A stretch of DNA of 64,000 bases from Nitrospirota bacterium (lineage in GTDB: Bacteria > Nitrospirota > UBA9217). The number at the start of each line of letters is the position of its first letter. Positions within the stretch are counted from its first letter, which is position 1. The stretch is from contig JALNZF010000008.1 of assembly GCA_023229435.1 (NCBI GenBank), positions 1 to 64,000 of the forward strand, in the 5' to 3' direction. The notes beneath the pieces are model-generated. The model saw only the letters and a list, made by a program, of their open reading frames with translations, had not been told where the DNA came from and searched no databases. Shown piece by piece: positions 15,679-25,014 of the stretch. The position numbers were made by a program, and so were the translations under genes.

Positions 15679-18360
15679 TTACTTGGTCCCCGACCCGCCC
15701 ACGCCCTTCTCTTTGAGTTTGGCGTGCGCCGCGGCAAGCCGCGCGATCGGCACGCGATAGGGTGAGCAGCTCACGTAGTTGAGCCCTGTCCGGTAGCAGA
15801 ATTCCACGCTCGCCGGATCGCCGCCATGTTCACCGCAGATGCCGACCTTGAGGTTTGGCCGGGTTTTGCGGCCCTTCACAACACCCATCGTTACGAGCTG
15901 GCCCACACCTTCCTGGTCCAGGGTCTGGAAGGGGTCCTTTTCGAGAATGCCGTTCTCGGTGTAGTAACCAATGAACTTGCCCGCATCGTCGCGGCTGAAG
16001 CCATAGGTGGTCTGCGTCAGGTCGTTCGTGCCGAAGGAGAAGAACTCGGCCTCCTTCGCGATCTCATCCGCAATGAGTGACGCACGCGGGAGCTCGATCA
16101 TGGTCCCGATCATATACTCGATCGTTACCCCCTTCTTTTTCATCACCTCTTCCGCCGTGGCCTTGATCAGTTCCTTCTGGTTCTGGAACTCTTTCATGAT
16201 GCCCACGAGCGGCACCATGATCTCAGGCACGACTTTCTTGCCCTTTTTCGCCAGCTCGCAGGCGGCCTCAATGATGGCCCTGGTCTGCATGCGGGTTATC
16301 TCGGGATACACGATGCCGAGACGGCAGCCACGATGGCCGAGCATGGGATTGAACTCGTGCAGATCTTCGACCCGGTGGAGGAGTTTTTCCTTCTTCGCGA
16401 TAGACGCCTTGGGCGCCTTCTTTGCCTGCATCACGGCGACCTCGACCATAAGCTCCTCGCGCTTGGGCAAAAATTCATGGAGCGGCGGGTCCAGGAGACG
16501 GATGGTGACCGGGAAACCGGCCATGGCCTCGAAGAGCCCCTTGAAATCGGAACGCTGCATCGGCAGAAGCTTCATGAGCGCCTTCTCGCGCGCATCGGTG
16601 TCGTTCGCGAGGATCATCTGCTGCACGAACGGCAGCCGGTCCGCGGCAAAGAACATATGCTCGGTCCGGCAAAGCCCGATGCCCTCGGCGCCGAACTGGC
16701 GCGCCATCTTTGCGTCGCGCGGAATATCCGCGTTCGCGCGAACGCCCATGGTGCGTATCTCATCAGCCCATGTCATGAGCGTGCCGAAGTCGCCGCTCAC
16801 CGTGGGTTCCACGGTCGGGACCTTGCCGAGAATGACGCGGCCGGTGCCGCCATCGATGGTGATGCTGTCTCCCAGTTTTACGATCACCCCGTTGACCGTG
16901 AACTTCTCTGCCTTCAGGTCGACCTTGATGGTTTCACAGCCCGCAACGCAGGGCTTTCCCATGCCGCGGGCCACGACCGCCGCGTGGGATGTCATACCGC
17001 CGCGCGCCGTGAGGATGCCCTTGGCCGCGTCCATCCCGTGGATATCGTCGGGAGTGGTCTCGGGCCTGACGAGAATGACAGGATACTTCTTGGCCTGTTT
17101 CACGGCTTCGTCCGCGGTGAACACGACCTTGCCGGAAGCAGCGCCCGGTGACGCGGGCAGGCCCTTGGCGATCACCTGGAGCTTCGCCTTGGGATCGATG
17201 ATGGGATGGAGGAGTTGGTCCAGAGACGCGGGCTCAACTCGGAGCACCGCCTCTTCCCGGGAGATAAGCTTCTCGCCGACCATGTCCACGGCGATCTTGA
17301 CCGCCGCATGGGCCGTGCGTTTGCCCGTGCGGGTCTGGAGCATGTAAAGCGTGCCGTCCTGCACCGTGAATTCGAAGTCCTGGATATCGCGGTAATGCTG
17401 CTCCAACCGGTTCGTGATATCGCGGAGCTGGCGGTACACCTGCGGCATTTCTTTTTGAAGGTCCGCGATGGGATGCGGAGTCCGGGTGCCGGCCACCACG
17501 TCCTCGCCCTGCGCGTTCGTCAGATACTCGCCGTAGAACTCCTTGGCCCCTGTCGAAGGATCTCTGGTGAACCCGACGCCCGTGGCCGAGGTGTCTCCCA
17601 TGTTGCCGAAGACCATGGCCTGGATGTTCACAGCCGTGCCGAGGGTGCCCGGAATATCGTTCAGTCTGCGGTAGGTGATCGCGCGGGGGTTATTCCAGGA
17701 ACCGAAGACCGCGTCGCGCGCCATCAAAAGCTGTTCCCAGGGGTCCTGCGGAAATTCGCGCTTCATGACCTGCTTCACCTTGGCCTTGAACTTGTCCACC
17801 AGCCCCTTCAGGTCCCCTGCCGTAAGATCGATGTCGAGGAGAACCTTCCTTTTCTTCTTCGCGTCATGGATAAGCTGCTCGAACACGTCCTTCTCGATGC
17901 CCATCACCACATTGCCGAACATCTGGATAAAACGCCGATACGCGTCCCAGGCAAAGCGCTCGTTGCCGGACATGCGGATAAGTCCCTTGATCGTGGTGTC
18001 GTTCAGGCCAAGGTTCAGGACCGTATCCATCATGCCTGGCATGGAGAACTTGGAACCGGACCGCACGGACACGAGCAGAGGCTTGTCCGCGTCGCCGAAC
18101 CGGTAGCCGCTGACGGCATTCTCCATCATTTTCATGTACTCGCGCATCTCCGCGTCGAGGCCGTCCGGCACGCGATTACCGATCTCATAGAACAGATTGC
18201 AGACCTCGGTGGTGATCGTGAACCCCGGAGGGACCGGCACACCCGCATTCGTCATCTCAGCGAGGCCCGCGCCCTTGCCTCCGAGCAGGTCTTTCATCGT
18301 CCCTGTCCCGTCGGCCTTACCCTTACCAAAAAAATAAATATACTTTTTTCCTGTAGCCAT
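15679..18360 (-). CDS. ppdK: Pyruvate, phosphate dikinase
   Basis: 893 residues, full length. Order: N-terminal ATP-grasp domain (LLGGKGAGLAEM, GSKFSMPGMMDTVLNLG), the phosphohistidine swivel domain (TARGGMTSHAAVVARGMGKP, catalytic His in TSHA), and the C-terminal TIM barrel (GLCRTEHMFF, IGTMIELPRA, FSFGTNDLTQ, GICGEHGGDP with its catalytic Cys). It interconverts pyruvate and PEP with ATP and phosphate, serving gluconeogenesis or PPi-linked glycolysis. The ATG of MATGKKY follows AGGGAGGA; the in-frame upstream extension is repeat DNA. Third gene of the glyQ-glyS operon. Confidence 0.97.
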   Translation of the reverse strand: MATGKKYIYFFGKGKADGTGTMKDLLGGKGAGLAEMTNAGVPVPPGFTITTEVCNLFYEIGNRVPDGLDAEMREYMKMMENAVSGYRFGDADKPLLVSVRSGSKFSMPGMMDTVLNLGLNDTTIKGLIRMSGNERFAWDAYRRFIQMFGNVVMGIEKDVFEQLIHDAKKKRKVLLDIDLTAGDLKGLVDKFKAKVKQVMKREFPQDPWEQLLMARDAVFGSWNNPRAITYRRLNDIPGTLGTAVNIQAMVFGNMGDTSATGVGFTRDPSTGAKEFYGEYLTNAQGEDVVAGTRTPHPIADLQKEMPQVYRQLRDITNRLEQHYRDIQDFEFTVQDGTLYMLQTRTGKRTAHAAVKIAVDMVGEKLISREEAVLRVEPASLDQLLHPIIDPKAKLQVIAKGLPASPGAASGKVVFTADEAVKQAKKYPVILVRPETTPDDIHGMDAAKGILTARGGMTSHAAVVARGMGKPCVAGCETIKVDLKAEKFTVNGVIVKLGDSITIDGGTGRVILGKVPTVEPTVSGDFGTLMTWADEIRTMGVRANADIPRDAKMARQFGAEGIGLCRTEHMFFAADRLPFVQQMILANDTDAREKALMKLLPMQRSDFKGLFEAMAGFPVTIRLLDPPLHEFLPKREELMVEVAVMQAKKAPKASIAKKEKLLHRVEDLHEFNPMLGHRGCRLGIVYPEITRMQTRAIIEAACELAKKGKKVVPEIMVPLVGIMKEFQNQKELIKATAEEVMKKKGVTIEYMIGTMIELPRASLIADEIAKEAEFFSFGTNDLTQTTYGFSRDDAGKFIGYYTENGILEKDPFQTLDQEGVGQLVTMGVVKGRKTRPNLKVGICGEHGGDPASVEFCYRTGLNYVSCSPYRVPIARLAAAHAKLKEKGVGGSGTK

Positions 18361-18397
18361 AGAACTATCCTCCCTGAAAAAGTTTGGCATCTTCTTT

Positions 18398-18465
18398 TTT
18401 TTACCACAAAGACACCAAGACACGAAGTTAAATTTTTTCTTAGTGCCTTCGTGTCTTCGTGGCAT
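18398..18465. repeat. Dispersed TTCGTGTCTTCGTGG-type repeat
   Basis: Between ppdK and glyS, CACCAAGACACGAAG and CTTCGTGTCTTCGTGG form an inverted repeat around an AT-rich loop. Words of this kind recur widely in intergenic DNA; here the element lies inside an operon. Confidence 0.5.
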
Positions 18466-18473
18466 GATCCGGT

Positions 18474-20561
18474 TTATGTATTCTTCGTTTCTTCCGTTCC
18501 CAGCACCAGCCGCGAGAAATCCGCGATCCCGGCGAAAAGCCCCGTAACGCCGGCGAGAAGCGCCAGGCGGTTCTCTTTCACTTCGTCGTCCTTGTCCATG
18601 ACCATGACCGTATCAAAGAAGTCGTCAACCGGCCTCCTGAGCGACGCGATGTCGGCGAGCGCCCCCCGGAAATCGAGCTTCGCCGTCTTCTCCTTCACCC
18701 GGTCCTTGATCTCCGTGAACGCCGCGTGGAGGGCCTTCTCGGCGTCCAGTTTGAGGACGCTCTTCTTGACCGTGCCAGTAAAATCCTTCGGCAGGATATT
18801 TCCCGCCCGCTTGAGCGCCGTGACCAGCGGTTGATAATCTTCCGACATCCTGAGGCCGTCAAGCGCCCGCACCTTCTCCCGCGCGATAAGCGGGTCGTCG
18901 AATCCGACCGACAACGCCGCATCCACCACGTCGGAGCGGATGCCCTCCGCGGAAAGGATGCCGGCAACCCTTTGACGGAAGAAATCGAGCGTGTCTGAGC
19001 CGACACGGGACTTATCCTGCTTCGCGAGGTCGTATGCCTTGCACGCCTCGGCTATGAGATCGGCCAGCGACAACCGCAGTCCGCGCTCGAGCAGCATGTT
19101 CAGAATGGCGACGGACTGCCTTCGAAGGCCATAGGGGTCTTCGGACCCGCTCGGGATAAGACCAACGGAGAAACAACCCGTGATCGTATCGATCCGGTCC
19201 GCGATCCCGACACAGACTCCTTCAAGCGTCCCGGGCAGTTTGTCGCCCGCGAAACGAGGCAGGTAATGTTCAAGAATCGCGTCAGCCACCCTCGGATCTT
19301 CTCCTGAAAGGAGGGCATACTGCCTGCCCATCACACCCTGGAGTTTGGGGAACTCCCCCACCACGCCGGTCAGCAGATCGGCCTTGCACAGTTCGGCGGC
19401 CCGCTCGGCCACCTTGACATCCGAGTTAAAAAGCCCCGCGAGGTACGCTGAAAGGGTCTTTACGCGCATGGTCTTGTCAAAGGTCGTACCGAGTTTCTCC
19501 TGATAGGTGACCTTATTGAGCCCTTCAACGTGTTGATGCAGCGGTATTCGTGAGTCATGATCAAAAAAATAGGCCGCGTCCGAAAGTCGCGCCGCGAGCA
19601 CACGCTCGTTCCCGGCACGAATGATCTCCATGTCCTCGGCCCGCGTGTTGCTGATCGTGATAAAGCATGGCAGCAGGCTGCCATCAGGGGCTACCACGCT
19701 GAAATACCGCTGGTGCTCGCGCATGGCCATGATCAGGACCTCTTTCGGCACCCTGAGGTAATCCTTGTTGAACGTACCCATGACCGCGACCGGAAACTCC
19801 ACAAGATTCGCCACCTCGTCCACCAGGCCCGGGTCATCGAGCACCGCACCGCCCTGTGCTTTCGCGAGGTCCTGTATCTGCGTTATGATCCGCTGTTTCC
19901 GCACCTCGGGATCGATCACGACAAAGTTCGGTTCGATCTGCGCAGCATAGGACTTGAAATCCTTGACCAGGAACGCGCCGGGACTCATGAACCGGTGGCC
20001 GCGTGAAAGGCTGCCGCTCCTGATTCCGCCCAGCTCGAAGTCCACCACGGAACCGCCCCACAGGGCAAGCACCCAGTGGATGGGCCGGGCGAACCGGATG
20101 TCCTTGTCCATCCAGCGCATGGTCTTCTGGAACGGGATGGAAAGGATGAACCCCGGCAGCGCCTGTTTGAGCCATGCTGCCGTGTCCCCGCCCTTTTCAT
20201 CGATGCGCGCCACCACGTATTCGCCTTTGTCCGTGTTCTTGATCGCGAGCGCGCTCACCGGGATGCCGTTTTTCCCCGCGAACACGGTCGCCGCTTTTGT
20301 GGGATTGCCTTCTGCGTCAAAAGCGATTTTTCGCGGAGGGCCGGTCACTTCCTTCGAAATATCCGCCTGGCGCTCGTCCATCTCGGGAACGTACAGGACA
20401 AGCCGCCGCGGCGTGCCGTAGACCTTCAGATCACCGCGCGATGCAACGCGCCCCGAGGCAAGAAGCGCGGTGAACAGTTCTCTCATCTTCTCAAGCGCCG
20501 GGATAACGAACCTCGACGGGATCTCTTCGGTGCCGATCTCTAATAAGAATTCTTTGGACAA
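18474..20561 (-). CDS. glyS: Glycyl-tRNA synthetase beta subunit
   Basis: 695 residues, normal size. It starts LLEIGTEEIPSRF and contains HRYFSVV and the HD-like/anticodon-binding C-terminal region (VDDFFDTVMVM) of the bacterial beta subunit, which with GlyQ forms the tetrameric enzyme charging tRNA-Gly. The start codon is TTG with AAGGAG six bases upstream; no ATG fits the family N-terminus. It is downstream of glyQ across a 243-base gap filled with dispersed repeats. Confidence 0.96.
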   Translation of the reverse strand: MSKEFLLEIGTEEIPSRFVIPALEKMRELFTALLASGRVASRGDLKVYGTPRRLVLYVPEMDERQADISKEVTGPPRKIAFDAEGNPTKAATVFAGKNGIPVSALAIKNTDKGEYVVARIDEKGGDTAAWLKQALPGFILSIPFQKTMRWMDKDIRFARPIHWVLALWGGSVVDFELGGIRSGSLSRGHRFMSPGAFLVKDFKSYAAQIEPNFVVIDPEVRKQRIITQIQDLAKAQGGAVLDDPGLVDEVANLVEFPVAVMGTFNKDYLRVPKEVLIMAMREHQRYFSVVAPDGSLLPCFITISNTRAEDMEIIRAGNERVLAARLSDAAYFFDHDSRIPLHQHVEGLNKVTYQEKLGTTFDKTMRVKTLSAYLAGLFNSDVKVAERAAELCKADLLTGVVGEFPKLQGVMGRQYALLSGEDPRVADAILEHYLPRFAGDKLPGTLEGVCVGIADRIDTITGCFSVGLIPSGSEDPYGLRRQSVAILNMLLERGLRLSLADLIAEACKAYDLAKQDKSRVGSDTLDFFRQRVAGILSAEGIRSDVVDAALSVGFDDPLIAREKVRALDGLRMSEDYQPLVTALKRAGNILPKDFTGTVKKSVLKLDAEKALHAAFTEIKDRVKEKTAKLDFRGALADIASLRRPVDDFFDTVMVMDKDDEVKENRLALLAGVTGLFAGIADFSRLVLGTEETKNT

Positions 20562-20639
20562 CGAATACTCCTTAAAAACTTTTTCTCGCAGAGGCGCAGA
20601 GCTCGCAGAGAAAATAATATGAACCTAACTGGCTGTTGA

Positions 20640-20730
20640 AAAACTACTTTATGTCATCCTGAACAAAGTGAAGGATCTCTCATCTGTTTGGAAATACGAG
20701 ATTCTTCGCTGCCGCTCAGAATGACAGACA
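20640..20730. repeat. Dispersed GTCATCCTGA-type palindrome
   Basis: TGTCATCCTGAAC (20652-20664) is matched in inverted orientation by GCTCAGAATGACA (20714-20726), and inside these GAAGGATCTC faces GAGATTCTTC. A related fragment, CACCCTGAGCGAAGCGAAGGG, lies at 57240-57262. Flanking it, GCAGAGGCGCAGAG and TCTGCGCCTCCGCGAG words form a further loose inverted pair. All lie in the glyQ-glyS spacer. Confidence 0.55.
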
Positions 20731-20804
20731 GATTGGACGCGTCAATTTGTCTTTCTCCGCGTCCTCTGCGCCTCCGCGAGAGACGAATTTCGCTTTGCCT
20801 TGAC

Positions 20805-21674
20805 TCATCTTTTCAACATCGGAAACCCCTTCGCCTCGCGGTCCGCCAGGTACGCATGGGCGCACAAACGCGCGAGCTTCCGCACGCGTCCGATGTAGCC
20901 CGTGCGCTCGGTCACGCTGATCGCGCCGGCGGCATCCAGCAGGTTGAAGGTGTGAGAGCACTTGAGACAATAATCATAAGCCGGGAACACGACCCCCGCC
21001 TTGATAAGCTTCCCGCTTTCCCGCTCATAAGCCTCGAACTGCCGGAAAAGCATCTCCCGGTCCGAAAGTTCGAAGTTATATTTCGAGAACTGAACTTCCG
21101 TGTCATGGTGGATATCGCCGTACTTCACGCCCTTGGTCCATTCGAGGTCATACACATTGTTCACGCCCTGAAGATACATGGCAAGTCGTTCCACACCATA
21201 GGTAAGCTCGGCGGAAACAGGTTTAAGATCGATGCCGCCCACCTGCTGGAAATAGGTGAACTGGGTCACCTCCATGCCGTCAAGCCATACCTCCCACCCG
21301 AGGCCCCAGGCCCCGAGCGTTGGTGATTCCCAGTCGTCCTCGACAAAACGGATATCGTGCTTCAGGGGATTGATGCCGAGTTGAACAAGGCTCTCGAGAT
21401 AGAGTTCCTGGACATTTTCCGGATGGGGCTTCAGGATCACCTGGAACTGGTAGTAGTGCTGCAGGCGATTGGGATTCTCGCCGTAGCGCCCGTCCGTGGG
21501 CCTGCGTGAGGGCTGGACGTAAGCCGCTTTCCACGGTTCAGGGCCGAGAACGCGAAGAAAGGTGGCGGGATGGAAGGTCCCTGCGCCGACCTCAGTATCA
21601 TACGGTTGATGAATGACACAGCCCTTCGAGGCCCAGTAGTTCTGTAACGTGAGAATAAGGTCCTGAAATGTCAA
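20805..21674 (-). CDS. glyQ: Glycyl-tRNA synthetase alpha subunit
   Basis: 289 residues. It has the highly conserved N-terminus MTFQDLILTLQNYW, the segment VGAGTFHPATFLR and the class II motif region GRYGENPNRLQHYYQFQVI. The alpha subunit carries the catalytic core of the tetrameric enzyme. The start codon is TTG, fixed by the conserved N-terminus. It is the first gene of the operon, behind a near-consensus promoter. Confidence 0.97.
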   Translation of the reverse strand: MTFQDLILTLQNYWASKGCVIHQPYDTEVGAGTFHPATFLRVLGPEPWKAAYVQPSRRPTDGRYGENPNRLQHYYQFQVILKPHPENVQELYLESLVQLGINPLKHDIRFVEDDWESPTLGAWGLGWEVWLDGMEVTQFTYFQQVGGIDLKPVSAELTYGVERLAMYLQGVNNVYDLEWTKGVKYGDIHHDTEVQFSKYNFELSDREMLFRQFEAYERESGKLIKAGVVFPAYDYCLKCSHTFNLLDAAGAISVTERTGYIGRVRKLARLCAHAYLADREAKGFPMLKR

Positions 21675-21723
21675 TGATTGCCCCTGCCCGGATTAAAACG
21701 GAAAGATAGGAAAATAGAGTGCT

Positions 21724-21751
21724 ATTATACAAAAACCTCTTCTGTTGTCAA
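21724..21751 (-). promoter_or_regulatory. Consensus sigma-70 promoter for glyQ-glyS-ppdK
   Basis: Minus-strand TTGACA (21746-21751), 16 bases, TATAAT (21724-21729): both hexamers perfect. It leaves a leader of about 45 bases before the glyQ TTG. No T-box-like structure fits in so short a leader. Confidence 0.85.
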
Positions 21752-22500
21752 GAAAATATCAGATTGCGCTCCATTAAGAGCAGGCCAACGATAAATGATG
21801 ATTATTTGGATGGCCGGATCAGTTTACAATTCGGAAAATGAGACCGCTTAACAAAGAAGCAGCCACTGCAAAACTTCATTAATGATATTTCATCTGGTGT
21901 CTTGAGATGTAGGTTAAGACATTTGTCCCCCTTGATGATTTGAGCCTTTTCACGTTACGTTGGAATTCTTTCAAAGTTAAGATAACGTGGAATTAAAGAA
22001 AATTAACTTTGCTCGAACACACCGCTATTAAGCCCGCATATTTATCGTCTTGATTCTTAACGTTTTTTTTTGATGCCTCATTTGCAAGTCCGAGAAGTTG
22101 TAACCTTTCCCGACTACTTTTCACGACCGTTCTGTGCTTCTTCTTTAGGCAATATTCAGAAAGAGTTTAAATTTCAAGACAATATGCAATAACAGATAGT
22201 GTAAGGTTTCTAGACAAGAGAGCAATAGAGGCAGGTATTTTATCTTTATATTGGACCATTCCCACGGTAATTTTTTATAATATCATGCCCTGAGAGATTT
22301 CCATAACATTCTAATATAATTATGAAAATACTATTTTTATCTGGACGAATATTAAGATATTCTTACTCTTATATATTCTGGCAGTATTATTGCTACGTTA
22401 GTAGTATATAAACAATTAATTTCATTTGTATCTCTATTCTCCGCACACCTTTTCCCTTATTCGTGACGCAGCAGAATAGCAATAATGAAAGGAGAAAACC
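21752..22500. other. AT-rich gene-free stretch
   Basis: About 750 bases, markedly richer in A and T than the surroundings, with no credible reading frame. One perfect 9-bp inverted repeat, CAAAGTTAA/TTAACTTTG, lies at 21972-22011. I see no recognisable RNA gene. It could be a decayed insertion or a long regulatory region of the following gene. Confidence 0.5.
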
Positions 22501-22833
22501 ATGAAGATCATGATACGGATATTGTTGGCGACCGCTTTTCTTATAGCGGGTTTTGCAGCCGGCTTCCCTGCCGGAAAGAGCGCAGGATTTACATCGGGGA
22601 GCGAGTGGGCTCTTGTGCAGGCCAACATCGTCGCACGTGAGGCCGGGGTGTTCATGCCTGTTTCTTTGTACGAGGGGGAGATCCGGGTAGTGATCAAACA
22701 GCCGAGACATCTCTATAAACGAGCGTGGGAGCTGGCCGACAAAAATGAAAACGAGATGCGCCGGGTGAACCGCGGGGAGAGATCCTTGAGTAAAACCGTT
22801 CTCTTGGTGCAAAATGTGTCCATGATGCAATAA
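22501..22833 (+). CDS. Small exported protein of unknown function
   Basis: 110 residues. The N-terminal hydrophobic stretch (IRILLATAFLIAGFAAGFPAG) could be a signal peptide or anchor; the rest is mixed and ends in a charged part (LADKNENEMRRVNRGERS). A strong AAGGAG ribosome-binding site lies six bases before ATG, supporting a real gene. No family is recognised. It is convergent with the SPL-like gene and is preceded by the AT-rich stretch. Confidence 0.65.
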   Translation: MKIMIRILLATAFLIAGFAAGFPAGKSAGFTSGSEWALVQANIVAREAGVFMPVSLYEGEIRVVIKQPRHLYKRAWELADKNENEMRRVNRGERSLSKTVLLVQNVSMMQ

Positions 22834-22994
22834 CCGATTCACCGTTCCACAGTAAACGTTGCGTGGAAAAGCCGGCATGGTCTCTGCTTTCCGTTATTCT
22901 GATCAGTTATCGTCTGCTTTTTCACCTGATGCGGCAGGGGGTTTTTCGTGTAAGGCTCGAAAAACTCGAACGCGAGGGTGGCTGTCTGTCATAT

Positions 22995-23738
22995 TCAAAA
23001 CAACTTACTGCAGACAATGCCTTCCTCTTCAAATGCAATTCCCAGGTCCTCGCCCTTTTGTTCGAAGAAACTATCGTCCATGGCCCCTTGCATCCCGTGT
23101 TTTTTATACGCCCAGTCCGCATAATGATAATTCAACCGGTCGATGAGGACATGGTCCACCTTGCCTTTCAGGAGATCAACCAGCCCCTCGGCGCCGGGAA
23201 GCAAGGGAGCAACCATGACAAAGGTCTTTATCCCTTCCGCGTGAAGGATCGCCAATGCCTCGACCCTTTTGGCTATTGGCGGCGCGCCCGGCTCGAATAT
23301 TTTCCTTATCTTTTCGTCCGCGGTGGTTATGGTGAACCCAACCTCGCAATCGACTGACCTCTTCAGTATATCGATGTCCCTTACCACCAGCGGGGATTTG
23401 GTCTGGATGGTACACGGCCAGCCATGTTCCACGAGGATCTCGAGGCATTTCCTCGTGATCAGGTATTTCTTTTCCACAGGTTGATACGCATCACATACCC
23501 CGCTTATCCAGACCCTTCCGATTTTCTTTTTCTTCACCTCATGAAACAGCAATTCGGGGGCATTGATCTTTATATCGACAAAATTCCCCCATGGTTCACG
23601 GTGTCCTGTAAATCTCTTCATGAATTTGGCGTAGCAGTAGACGCACGTATGCTGACATCCAACGTACGCATTCAAGGCATAGTCATAGATCTGTGACTTC
23701 GACAGGATGCTTTTTGCCTGTATCTCTTTGATGATCAT
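22995..23738 (-). CDS. SPL-like radical SAM protein
   Basis: 247 residues. The cluster motif GCQHTCVYCYAKF (CX3CX2C) near residue 30 binds the radical-SAM [4Fe-4S] cluster. Following segments (VWISGVCDAYQPVEKKY, VEHGWPCTIQTKSPLVVRDIDIL) are those of the spore-photoproduct-lyase-like (Rv2578c-type) radical SAM family, whose substrates are mostly unknown. It is shorter than true spore photoproduct lyase. The same-strand neighbour downstream is the CobD-like gene, 41 bases apart in reverse order (this gene ends far from it), so no operon link is clear. Confidence 0.82.
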   Translation of the reverse strand: MIIKEIQAKSILSKSQIYDYALNAYVGCQHTCVYCYAKFMKRFTGHREPWGNFVDIKINAPELLFHEVKKKKIGRVWISGVCDAYQPVEKKYLITRKCLEILVEHGWPCTIQTKSPLVVRDIDILKRSVDCEVGFTITTADEKIRKIFEPGAPPIAKRVEALAILHAEGIKTFVMVAPLLPGAEGLVDLLKGKVDHVLIDRLNYHYADWAYKKHGMQGAMDDSFFEQKGEDLGIAFEEEGIVCSKLF

Positions 23739-23779
23739 TGACTACTCGTATTGAGGATACTTTAATTATTGAAGGGGAA

Positions 23780-24883
23780 TTACCGCACCAGCAATTCTCT
23801 GAACGCCTTGATAAGACGCCTGTTGTCCCACCAGGTCCGCACCGCGATCCTGATATAGCGTCCGTCGAGCCCGGGAAAGGAAGAGCAGTCCCGGACAAGA
23901 ATCCCGCGTTCGCCGAGTTTATTGATGAACGTCGGCACGTCCAGGGAGGTGATCTTAATGAGGATGAAATTCGCCGCGCAGGGGAAGGTCTCCACGCCGG
24001 GCAGGATCCTGAGGGCGGAGAGAAGACGTCCGCGCTCTTTCTCGATCAGCCGGCGGGTTTTCTTGATATAGGGCCAATCGCCCAGGGCCGCGATCGCGGC
24101 CTGTTCCGAAGGGATGCTCACGGTCCACGGTTCCTGCCGGTCACGCAGGACCGCAATGGTCTTCTCATCGGACACGGCGTATCCGATCTGGAGTCCCGGC
24201 ATGCCGAAGAACGCGGTAAAGGTCCTCAGACAGATGAGATGGGACGATTCCACGGCTTCTTTGATGATCGAATCTGAGTCCATGAAGTCGAAGTCCATGA
24301 AAGCTTCGTCCACTACCAGCCGCACCCCGTGCTGGAGCGCAAACCGCGCGATCTCGAGCATCTCCGCTTTGGGGACGATCGGGCCGGTCGGGTTGTTTGG
24401 ATTGCAGAGGAAGGCCATATCCACATCTTTGAGCGCAAAGGACATCTCCAGGGGGTCCACCCGGAAACCTTCACGCTCCAGGAGAGAAAACGGAACAACT
24501 TCGCCGCCCGCGTCTTCCACCGCGACAGCGTATTCCGTAAAGGTCGGAAATGGTATCAATACCTTCTTTGGCCTGAAAACGCGCGGGATGAGGTGGATGA
24601 GAGCGTTCGAGCCGTTGCCGCAGATGACGTGTCCTGATTTTATGCCGAAATACCGCGCGATCGCCGTGCGCAACTCAAGCAGGTCAGGGTCGGGATAGCG
24701 GCCGATGGAAGAAATCGCTTTTTTCGCCGCCCGTTTCGCGGCCGACGACGGCCCCAGGGGATTCATGTTCGAGCTGAAATCGAGGATCTTGCTCTCCGCA
24801 TAACCGTAGCGCCGTGCCGCCTCGTAGATATTCCCGCCGTGGGTTCGAATCGTCTTCCGAGCGATCACCTCGGCATTTATCAT
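23780..24883 (-). CDS. CobD/HisC-like fold-type I protein lacking the PLP lysine
   Basis: About 367 residues resembling L-threonine-O-3-phosphate decarboxylase CobD (cobalamin aminopropanol arm) and HisC: THGGNIYEAARRYG, LDFSSNMNPLGP, CGNGSNALIHLI, NPNNPTG, VVDEAFMDF and C-terminal RIAVRT. The Schiff-base segment, normally LRSxTKFFxxPGLRLGY, reads LRTFTAFFGMPGLQIGY: Lys is Ala224 (GCG codon) and the phosphate-binding Arg is Gln232. It therefore should not form the internal aldimine. Start: ATG at 24883; a coupled ATG overlapping the ptsI stop adds 44 unusual residues. It ends the pts cluster. Confidence 0.8.
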   Translation of the reverse strand: MINAEVIARKTIRTHGGNIYEAARRYGYAESKILDFSSNMNPLGPSSAAKRAAKKAISSIGRYPDPDLLELRTAIARYFGIKSGHVICGNGSNALIHLIPRVFRPKKVLIPFPTFTEYAVAVEDAGGEVVPFSLLEREGFRVDPLEMSFALKDVDMAFLCNPNNPTGPIVPKAEMLEIARFALQHGVRLVVDEAFMDFDFMDSDSIIKEAVESSHLICLRTFTAFFGMPGLQIGYAVSDEKTIAVLRDRQEPWTVSIPSEQAAIAALGDWPYIKKTRRLIEKERGRLLSALRILPGVETFPCAANFILIKITSLDVPTFINKLGERGILVRDCSSFPGLDGRYIRIAVRTWWDNRRLIKAFRELLVR

Positions 24884-25014
24884 AGTATCGATTTCTGTTT
24901 CCGTATTCTGCACTGCGCGTGTCCCCTTTTCTTTTGGAATGCGGAGCTTGAATTGAAATGCAAGGGGCAGTTGCCTCTCCTTCCGCAATTCGCTTTCCGT
25001 ACGCCGGATTTCCA

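Noticed and set aside
16007..17347. A 446-codon open frame antisense to ppdK
   Set aside because: Same reason as above; composition is Ser/Arg/Met-rich shadow text.
17206..18834. A 542-codon open frame antisense to ppdK
   Set aside because: It is the mirror of ppdK codon bias in GC-rich DNA, lacks a ribosome-binding site, and has no protein-like domain pattern.
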